A stretch of DNA of 13,188 nt. It comes from Verrucomicrobiota bacterium. Lineage in GTDB: Bacteria > Verrucomicrobiota > Verrucomicrobiia > Verrucomicrobiales > Verrucomicrobiaceae. A program made the position numbers and the translations under genes. The notes beneath the pieces are model-generated. The model was not told the DNA's origin. It saw only the letters and a list, made by a program, of their open reading frames with translations, and made no database searches. Positions 8,066-13,188 of this stretch are shown here, one piece after another; positions within the stretch are counted from its first letter, which is position 1; each line of letters opens with the position of its first letter. The DNA lies in NCBI GenBank assembly GCA_023429545.1, contig JAEYUU010000725.1:1-13188 (forward strand). Reading direction: 5' to 3'.

Positions 8066-8995
8066 TCATCGTCTGGTCCTTCGGCGCGGAGTCTCGGTCG
8101 CCCGTGCGAGGAGTGCCACACCGGGATGTTCGATGCGGCGCTCAGCGGTGATAAGGTGAAGCTGCACGACGCAGGCGTTTGTGCGGCCCAATGCCACGAA
8201 GCCGTAGCGATTCATCGCCTCAGCCGCAACGACGGTCGGCACCAGCGTGATGCCAATCTCCTCGGTCGCGATGATCTTCGCGAGGGCTGCATCCTCAAAC
8301 TCTCCCATGACCACGGGCTCAATCCGCGCCATACGAAACCATTGCTCGACATCGCGGCGCAATGCCGTGGTGGGTGCTGGCAGCAGCATCGGCGCACGGT
8401 GAAGGTTACGCGGGAATCGGCCGCGCAATCGCCTGGCGAGAGCAGGCACGGCGCAGAAGGTAATCCCGCTGGAACCAAGCGGATGATTGAAGGTCTTCAC
8501 ACTCGCACTGGAAGGCGGCGGCTCATCGGCAAGAATCGCATCGAGCCGGTGTGCGGCAAGTTGGCCCAGCAGGTCTTCGAGCTTGCCTTCACGGCAGGAG
8601 ACGTGAATCACCGGATCATGGGTGAAGACTGGACGCAGAATATCGAGCGTGAGCAGCTTGGGAAAAGAATCCACGATGCCAATACTCAAGCGTAGCGCGC
8701 GGGGCGTTGGTGCTCGCCGCGCCGTGCTCAGGATCTCATGGCCCAGTGAGAAGATCTCGTCCGCATAGCCCTGGATGGTTCTCCCGAAGTCCGTGAGCTC
8801 AATCCTGCGACCGGTGCGGCGGTAGAGCGTCTCGCCCAGGGCGGTTTCAAGCTGCTTTACCTGTGCGCAAAGCGCGGACGGAGATGTGCGCAGCAATTCT
8901 GCGGCGCCAGTGATGCTCCCCACACGGGTGACCGCATGAAAATAGCGCAGGTGGTGGTAGTTCAGCCAGTCGCCGCCAGGCACAACGGTTTCCAT
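8066..8995 (-). CDS. LysR-family transcriptional regulator, NhaR-like
   Basis: A 309-residue LysR-type regulator. The N-terminus WLNYHHLRYFHAVTRVGSIT (about residues 10-29) followed by AAELLRTSPSALCAQVKQLE is the winged helix-turn-helix. The opening W-L-N-Y-H-H-L-R-Y-F pattern is characteristic of NhaR and relatives, which activate Na+/H+ antiporter genes in response to sodium or alkaline pH. The effector domain follows (about 95-290), with a basic tail PRRRTRR. I chose ATG 8995 (METVVPGGDWLNYHHL), because an in-frame ATG at 9082 would add 29 residues before the conserved start and overlap the divergent gene. That divergent gene, 66 bp away, is the natural regulatory target. No antiporter gene is in the window, so the NhaR label rests on sequence resemblance only. 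Confidence 0.88.
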   Translation of the reverse strand: METVVPGGDWLNYHHLRYFHAVTRVGSITGAAELLRTSPSALCAQVKQLETALGETLYRRTGRRIELTDFGRTIQGYADEIFSLGHEILSTARRAPTPRALRLSIGIVDSFPKLLTLDILRPVFTHDPVIHVSCREGKLEDLLGQLAAHRLDAILADEPPPSSASVKTFNHPLGSSGITFCAVPALARRLRGRFPRNLHRAPMLLPAPTTALRRDVEQWFRMARIEPVVMGEFEDAALAKIIATEEIGITLVPTVVAAEAMNRYGFVALGRTNACVVQLHLITAERRIEHPGVALLARATETPRRRTRR

Positions 8996-9012
8996 AAAAA
9001 CGAATGATAGGT

Positions 9013-9025
9013 TCGCAAATGCGTA
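9013..9025. promoter_or_regulatory. Candidate LysR-type operator in the divergent promoter region
   Basis: In the 66-bp gap between the LysR gene and the divergent HPF-like gene, TCGCAAATGCGTA fits the LysR consensus T-N11-A. It contains the perfect palindrome CGCA-AA-TGCG (9014-9023). The hexamer CGAATG occurs on either side, at 9001-9006 and 9031-9036, 30 bp apart. The location is right for autoregulation plus control of the + strand genes. The site was found by eye; binding is inferred. Confidence 0.4.
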
Positions 9026-9061
9026 ATAGTCGAATGCGGACGGGTCGGCAACAGTGTCTTC

Positions 9062-9397
9062 ATGAAAATCAGCATTCAGCATCCCCGTTATCAGCCTTCA
9101 GAGTCCTTCATGGAGCTCGTCCACAAACGTCTCGAATCGCTCAGTGGAGCACTGCGGGTCGAACAGGCCCATGTGCTCATCGAGCAACGTGTTGACGCCA
9201 GCCCTCCATTTCGGATTACGGCGCACCTCGTGACCCCTGGGCCTGACGTCTTCGCAGAAGCCATTGATCACACGCTGCCTGCCGCACTCGACAAAATGAT
9301 GGAGCAACTCGAGGCCCGAATCGAACACCGGCACCAGAAACGTGCGCAACGTGGCCCCAAGCCCCTCAAGACCTCGTTGCACGGCGCACGGGGTTGA
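9062..9397 (+). CDS. HPF/RaiA-family ribosome-associated protein
   Basis: A 111-residue protein of the short hibernation-promoting-factor/RaiA type (S30AE fold). It opens with the beta strand MKISIQH, then the helix SFMELVHKRLESLSG, then strands AHVLIEQR and FRITAHLVTPG. A long basic helix follows, FAEAIDHTLPAALDKMMEQL, ending RHQKRAQR. This beta-alpha-beta-beta-beta-alpha order and the Lys/Arg-rich C-terminus are as expected for proteins that bind the 30S decoding region and shut down translation under stress. There is no C-terminal dimerisation domain as in long HPF. It is divergent from the LysR regulator by 66 bp and precedes the TerC gene by 149 bp on the same strand. It could be a paralogue dedicated to this locus rather than the housekeeping HPF. 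Confidence 0.82.
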   Translation: MKISIQHPRYQPSESFMELVHKRLESLSGALRVEQAHVLIEQRVDASPPFRITAHLVTPGPDVFAEAIDHTLPAALDKMMEQLEARIEHRHQKRAQRGPKPLKTSLHGARG

Positions 9398-9546
9398 GGC
9401 GCGGGAAAGGTCCACCCATCACCATGCAAACATCCTTCCCCCTCGGGCGCGCAGCCTGGAGCAGGCCTTTGATTCCCTGCACCCTCGCTGAACCGGCTGG
9501 TAAAGGCTCGAACCGTATTTTCATCTGACCCCCGCATATACCATCC

Positions 9547-10509
9547 ATGACTGACAACCTCTGGCTCTGGATCGGATTCAATCTCTTCGTCCTCCTCATG
9601 CTGGCACTCGACCTGGGAGTGTTCCACCGAAAGGCGCACATCGTCTCCTTCAAGGAGTCGATTGCGTGGACTGTCGTCTGGGTCACGCTCGCGCTCCTTT
9701 TCAACCTCGGCGTCTGGCATTTTATGGGACCTCAAAAGGGCCTCGAATTCTTCACCGGATACGTAATCGAGAAATCGCTCAGTGTGGACAACGTGTTCGT
9801 ATTCGCGTTGCTCTTCTCCTACTTTGCGGTGCCGGCGCTGTACCAGCACAAGGTTCTCTTCTGGGGCATCCTTGGCGCACTCGTGATGCGCGCGATCATG
9901 ATCCTTCTCGGAGCTGCGCTCATCACGGAATTCGCCTGGATCATCTACGTGTTCGGCGCGTTCCTCATCCTCACCGGCGTCAAGATGATGGTGAAGCGCC
10001 AGGAAGAGATCCACCCCGAGCGCAATCCGCTGGTGCGCTGGTTCAAGAGGTTGATGCCAGTCACCAGTGACTACCGCGCGGACAGGTTCTTCGTGCGCGA
10101 AAACGGCGTCCGCATGGCCACGCCGCTCTTTGTGGTGCTGATTCTCGTGGAGTTCACCGACCTGATCTTCGCGGTGGATTCGATCCCGGCCATCTTCGCC
10201 GTCACCACCGATCCTTTCATTGTCTATACGTCCAATGTATTCGCCATACTCGGCCTGCGCTCGCTCTACTTTGCGCTCGCGGAGGTGATGGATAAATTCC
10301 ACTACCTCAAGGTCGGACTCGGTGCGGTGCTCACCTTTGTCGGTGTGAAGATGTGCCTGGGTCATTCGCCCTGGAAGATTGACACGGACATCTCCCTCGG
10401 GGTGATCGTCACAATTCTCGCTGTTTCCGTGATCGCTTCATTGGTGCGGACCAAAAAGACGGACGTGAAAATGGCGGCGCCTCCCGAGCGGAACCCTGCG
10501 CATCCGTAA
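9547..10509 (+). CDS. TerC/Alx-family integral membrane protein
   Basis: A 320-residue inner-membrane protein with about eight to nine hydrophobic segments. The family signatures are E75-K-S-L-S-V-D81-N82 in one helix and VEFTDLIFAVDSIPAIFAV (201-219) in another; their acidic residues are buried and are thought to bind the transported metal ion. A charged cytoplasmic loop (about 150-190) lies between the two halves, and the C-terminus is short and polar. TerC-family proteins include Alx, linked to manganese export and alkaline-pH response, and TerC of tellurite resistance. The 149-bp upstream gap was read for the yybP-ykoY manganese riboswitch that precedes some alx genes; its conserved blocks are not visible. 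The ATG at 9547 has no strong Shine-Dalgarno. A 365-codon antisense frame overlapping this gene is a shadow. Confidence 0.93.
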   Translation: MTDNLWLWIGFNLFVLLMLALDLGVFHRKAHIVSFKESIAWTVVWVTLALLFNLGVWHFMGPQKGLEFFTGYVIEKSLSVDNVFVFALLFSYFAVPALYQHKVLFWGILGALVMRAIMILLGAALITEFAWIIYVFGAFLILTGVKMMVKRQEEIHPERNPLVRWFKRLMPVTSDYRADRFFVRENGVRMATPLFVVLILVEFTDLIFAVDSIPAIFAVTTDPFIVYTSNVFAILGLRSLYFALAEVMDKFHYLKVGLGAVLTFVGVKMCLGHSPWKIDTDISLGVIVTILAVSVIASLVRTKKTDVKMAAPPERNPAHP

Positions 10510-10527
10510 CGAGCAGCATCTTGCTCG
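10510..10527. terminator. Hairpin directly after the TerC stop codon
   Basis: CGAGCA (10510-10515) and TGCTCG (10522-10527) form a perfect 6-bp stem with a GCATCT loop beginning one base after the TAA stop. No T-run follows on either strand. It may protect the 3' end or attenuate read-through into the next + strand gene, 100 bp on, but is not a classical intrinsic terminator. Confidence 0.35.
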
Positions 10528-10626
10528 GTGGAATCCTGGGCGGCGTGGAGACGTGCACCGCCTTTGCCATCGCCAAAAGCAGAAAGCTTCCCCCCCGCGT
10601 CTGAACCCACGACCCCGCTCAAACTC

Positions 10627-11550
10627 ATGACAACGCTGAATACGTCCGAAACCGAAGCCATTCTCACTTTGTGCCTGATGGCATCCTACGCTGATGGCGA
10701 AAGGCACCAGCACGAACGCACGAACCTGAAACAGGTCGCCGTTTCGCTCGACAATAAAGATGTCGATCTAGCGGCCCTCCATCAAGACGTGCTGTTGAAG
10801 AAAACCGATGTCGCCACGCTGGCCTCGCGCCTCCGGACTCCAGACGCACGCAGGCTCGCTTACGAGATGGCCGTATGCGTGTGCGACGCCGACGATCTCT
10901 GCTGCGCCGCCGAGCAGAAGTTCTTGGAGCAGCTTCGCGCCGCACTCGATCTTCCCGTTGCCAGCACCCAGTCCATGGAGGCCGAAGCCGCGGCGCTTGC
11001 CATCCTTCCGGCAGCCTCCCCCACAGCAGTGCAAACAAGGGAGACCGACGCGATGATTCTTCGCTACGCCATTGCCGGGGGTGCGCTCGAACTGCTTCCC
11101 CAGACGCTGGCCACTCTCGCCATCGTGCCCATGCAGATAAAGATGGTCTATCGCATTGGCAAAGAGCGGGGCGTCGAGCTCGACCGCAAATCGATCGTTG
11201 AGTTCATGGGGGCATTGGGTGTCGGCCTTGCCTCGCAAGTTTTCGAAGGCTTCGCGCGCCGGCTCACCGGGAAGCTCGGCAAAGCAGTCGCTGGCAAAAT
11301 GGGAGGCAGGATCGGCGACGCTGTAGGGGGTATCGCCATGTCCTTTGGCTCCACCTACGCGCTCGGCCAGCTGGCGAAGCTCTACTACGACAGGGGCCGC
11401 ACCCTGAACGTTCAGGAACTCAAGTCCAGATACCCGGCGCTCCTTGCGGATGGAAAAGAACTTGCCCAGAAATACACCACCCAGATTACCGCCCAGAGCG
11501 GGCAGTTTCAAGGTGCCAGCATACCCGAATTGATCAAAAGCGTGCCATAA
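10627..11550 (+). CDS. TerB-like protein with DUF697-like C-terminal half
   Basis: A 307-residue protein. Residues 8-105 resemble a TerB/DUF533-type helical domain: ETEAILTLCLMASYADGE (8-25) carries the usual ADGE motif, and a second acidic motif DADDLCCAAEQKFLEQL lies at 87-103. Four cysteines (C84, C86, C92, C93) surround the second motif. An Ala/Pro-rich linker (about 108-132) leads to a hydrophobic C-terminal half, whose IVPMQIKMVYRIGKERGVEL and Gly-rich GKAVAGKMGGRIGDAVGG resemble DUF697-type membrane-associated regions. TerB proteins bind divalent metal and interact with TerC-type membrane proteins, and a TerC gene lies 117 bp upstream. I start at ATG 10627; the in-frame ATG at 10528 would add a Pro/Arg-rich 33-residue segment unlike the family and begin at the edge of the hairpin. 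The exact domain names are by resemblance only. Confidence 0.7.
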   Translation: MTTLNTSETEAILTLCLMASYADGERHQHERTNLKQVAVSLDNKDVDLAALHQDVLLKKTDVATLASRLRTPDARRLAYEMAVCVCDADDLCCAAEQKFLEQLRAALDLPVASTQSMEAEAAALAILPAASPTAVQTRETDAMILRYAIAGGALELLPQTLATLAIVPMQIKMVYRIGKERGVELDRKSIVEFMGALGVGLASQVFEGFARRLTGKLGKAVAGKMGGRIGDAVGGIAMSFGSTYALGQLAKLYYDRGRTLNVQELKSRYPALLADGKELAQKYTTQITAQSGQFQGASIPELIKSVP

Positions 11551-11590
11551 GAACAGGGTGGGGGACGACGCCTTGCGAGAACCCGCAGCT

Positions 11591-12085
11591 TTATTCCAGG
11601 CCGACGACTTTCGACCTCGACTCAGTGGCGGCACGCTCCCGGAAGCCGGTGAGTTTCTGGCGCAATGACGAATCTGCGGTGGCGAGAATCTGCAACGCGA
11701 GAAGCCCGGCGTTTCGCGCATTGCCGATGGCAACCGTGGCGACGGGTATGCCGGCGGGCATTTGCACGATGGAGAGGAGTGAGTCCATGCCTTTGAGCGC
11801 CTTCGTTTCCACAGGCACGCCGATAACGGGCAGCACCGTGTGGCTGGCGATCATGCCTGGCAGATGCGCAGCACCTCCGGCTCCGGCAATGATGACACGG
11901 AGTCCCCGGGAAATGGCGGAGCGCGCATACTCCGCCATGTCGTCGGGCGTCCGATGAGCGGAGACGACTCGCGCTTCGAAGGCGACGCCGAATTCGCGGC
12001 AGGTTTCCGCTGCAGCGCGCATGGTGGGCCAGTCGGAGTCGCTGCCCATGATGATACCGATGAGGGGTTGGTCGTCGCTGTTCAT
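11591..12085 (-). CDS. purE: N5-carboxyaminoimidazole ribonucleotide mutase PurE (class I)
   Basis: PurE converts N5-CAIR to 4-carboxyaminoimidazole ribonucleotide in de novo purine synthesis, using the product of PurK. At 164 aa it has the normal length for the bacterial class. Diagnostic motifs: GSDSDWPTM (14-22), the catalytic-loop SAHRTP with H44 (42-47), and [11 protein letters not shown] with H74 (68-78). Its ATG at 12085 overlaps the purK stop (ATGA), so translational coupling with the upstream purK is expected. No own ribosome-binding site is visible. It is convergent with the TerB-like gene, with 40 bp between them and no clear terminator hairpin. Confidence 0.96.
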   Translation of the reverse strand: MNSDDQPLIGIIMGSDSDWPTMRAAAETCREFGVAFEARVVSAHRTPDDMAEYARSAISRGLRVIIAGAGGAAHLPGMIASHTVLPVIGVPVETKALKGMDSLLSIVQMPAGIPVATVAIGNARNAGLLALQILATADSSLRQKLTGFRERAATESRSKVVGLE

Positions 12086-13188
12086 GTAAGAAGGGGGAGG
12101 TCGAAGTGGATGCTGGCGGCCGCTTTCTGCGCAACCGCGAGAGCTTCATCGGCGGTGGTGCCCAACGCGGTGACGTGTCCCATTTTCCGGCCGGGTGAGG
12201 CATGAGGCTTTCCGTACAGATGCACGCTGGCGCCGGGAATGGTGAGGGCTCTGCCAAGGCCGCGCGGTGCTCCGGAGGAGGTGGTCGTAGCGAGCAAGTT
12301 TACCATCGCTGCGGGTGCACGCATTCTTGTGCTTCCGAGCGGAAGGCCGAGGATGGCGCGGATGTGATTCTCGAACTGGGAGCACTCGCATGCTTCGATG
12401 GTGTAGTGACCCGAGTTGTGGACGCGTGGGGCGATCTCATTTACCAGCAGGGTCCCGTCACTCAGCAAGAAGAATTCCACCCCGAAACTTCCAATTCCAT
12501 CAATGGCTTCAATGGCCTGAAGGGCGAGCTGCGCCGCGCGTCCAGCCATCGCCTCTGCGATGGGGGCGGGCGCAAGAACCTGTTCGCAGACGTGATTGCG
12601 CTGACGTGTCTCGACGACGGGATAGATTGCGTGCTCTCTGTTCTTGCTGCGAGTGACGATAACGGCGAGTTCACGCTCAAAAGGACACCACCGCTCCGCG
12701 TAAAGACCGGCCTGAGGTCCGCCGAACCTGTCCAATGCAGCCGCAAAGTGTTCACTTCGCTGGATGGTATGATTCCCGTTGCCGTCGTAGCCGAGGCATC
12801 TTGTTTTCAGTACGAAGGGCAATCCGAGTTCTCTGGCAATCTTGTCGAACGAGTCCCCGGCGCTTACAGGAAGGAATTCCACCACCGGCACCCCCGCATT
12901 TCTGAGCGTCTGCTTCTGGATGAGCTTGTCCTGTACTCGGGACATTGTGTGCGAGGATGGCCACACTTCGGCGCCCTGCCTTTCCAGGCTCGCAAGGAGC
13001 GCGGCATCAACGAATTCATTCTCCAGCGTGATCACGTCAGCTCCCTTGGCGAAGTTCCCGAGCGCCTCGGCGGATTGATAACTGCCTTGGTAGAATTCCG
13101 AGACTTCGCGCTGCGCGGGACATGCTTGGGAGGCATCCGTCACTCGTGCACGCAGGCCAAGCTGCGACGCCGCGCGCACAAGCATGAG
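12082..13188 (-). CDS. purK: N5-carboxyaminoimidazole ribonucleotide synthase PurK (5' end outside window)
   Basis: PurK is an ATP-grasp enzyme that carboxylates AIR with bicarbonate and ATP to give N5-CAIR. The frame is open to the window edge (codon CTC before the internal ATG at 13185), and the visible start [12 protein letters not shown] corresponds to the conserved GQLGxML region near the true N-terminus. Only about 10-15 residues should be missing. ATP-grasp features are seen: [50 protein letters not shown] and [19 protein letters not shown]. The C-terminal domain is present and ends LPLLT at TGA 12082-12084. The order purK then purE, sharing a 4-base overlap, makes a two-gene operon; any further upstream gene or promoter is outside the window. 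Confidence 0.95.
   Translation of the reverse strand, partial: LMLVRAASQLGLRARVTDASQACPAQREVSEFYQGSYQSAEALGNFAKGADVITLENEFVDAALLASLERQGAEVWPSSHTMSRVQDKLIQKQTLRNAGVPVVEFLPVSAGDSFDKIARELGLPFVLKTRCLGYDGNGNHTIQRSEHFAAALDRFGGPQAGLYAERWCPFERELAVIVTRSKNREHAIYPVVETRQRNHVCEQVLAPAPIAEAMAGRAAQLALQAIEAIDGIGSFGVEFFLLSDGTLLVNEIAPRVHNSGHYTIEACECSQFENHIRAILGLPLGSTRMRAPAAMVNLLATTTSSGAPRGLGRALTIPGASVHLYGKPHASPGRKMGHVTALGTTADEALAVAQKAAASIHFDLPLLT

Noticed and set aside
9398..9546. Possible yybP-ykoY manganese riboswitch upstream of the TerC gene
   Set aside because: The 149 bases lack the conserved paired blocks of that riboswitch. Only a weak GCCTTT/AAAGGC pairing (9465-9470 with 9502-9507, 31-base loop) is visible.
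9268..10365. 365-codon open frame on the - strand
   Set aside because: Antisense to the TerC gene and the end of the HPF gene. Its highly charged Glu/His/Arg/Asp-rich composition is the mirror of hydrophobic membrane codons.
1..13188. CRISPR arrays, tRNA or rRNA genes, insertion sequences
   Set aside because: I saw no regularly spaced repeats, no tRNA-like cloverleaf with a CCA end or conserved T-loop, no rRNA segments and no transposase or integrase motifs.

Overview
The window is a GC-rich bacterial chromosome segment carrying ordinary single-copy and accessory genes. I see no phage, plasmid, IS or CRISPR hallmarks. The mix of a secreted leucine-rich-repeat protein, a short secreted neutral-ceramidase-type hydrolase, an exported protein of a family I associate with Planctomycetes/Verrucomicrobia, weak or absent Shine-Dalgarno sites, and an intergenic repeat whose spurious translation reads 'RWLSVATPP' suggests a member of the Verrucomicrobiota. 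That placement is inference; no rRNA or marker gene fixes it.

Left part (1-3270), all on the + strand: the 3' end of a leucine-rich-repeat gene, an exported protein of unknown function, and a lipoprotein N-acetylmuramoyl-L-alanine amidase with all four expected catalytic/zinc residues. The gap after the amidase holds the most striking non-coding structure of the window. It is a 236-bp composite element (2969-3204) made of two inverted copies of a modular repeat. The 38-bp core arms match at 37 of 38 positions, while the flanking hairpins differ in sequence but keep their base pairing.

Middle part (3271-7960): on the - strand, a VOC/glyoxalase-fold gene followed 55 bp later by a large Ski2/Mtr4-like DExH helicase with a DUF3516-type C-terminal half. 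Divergent from these, on the + strand, is an exported ceramidase-like hydrolase.

Right part (8066-11550): a - strand NhaR-like LysR regulator is divergent from a + strand series: an HPF/RaiA-type ribosome-associated protein, a TerC/Alx-type membrane protein, and a TerB-like protein with a DUF697-like C-terminal half and an unusual cysteine cluster. The 66-bp divergent promoter region contains a LysR-type T-N11-A palindrome. Together these genes look like a cation, alkaline-pH or metal stress island with a translation-hibernation component. This is a hypothesis from family knowledge and gene order.

Right edge (11591-13188, - strand): purK (5' end outside the window) and purE overlap by four bases (ATGA). 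They encode the two-step conversion of AIR to CAIR in purine biosynthesis. I see no wholly new gene system. The best leads are the covarying hairpin repeat and the LysR-HPF-TerC-TerB cluster.
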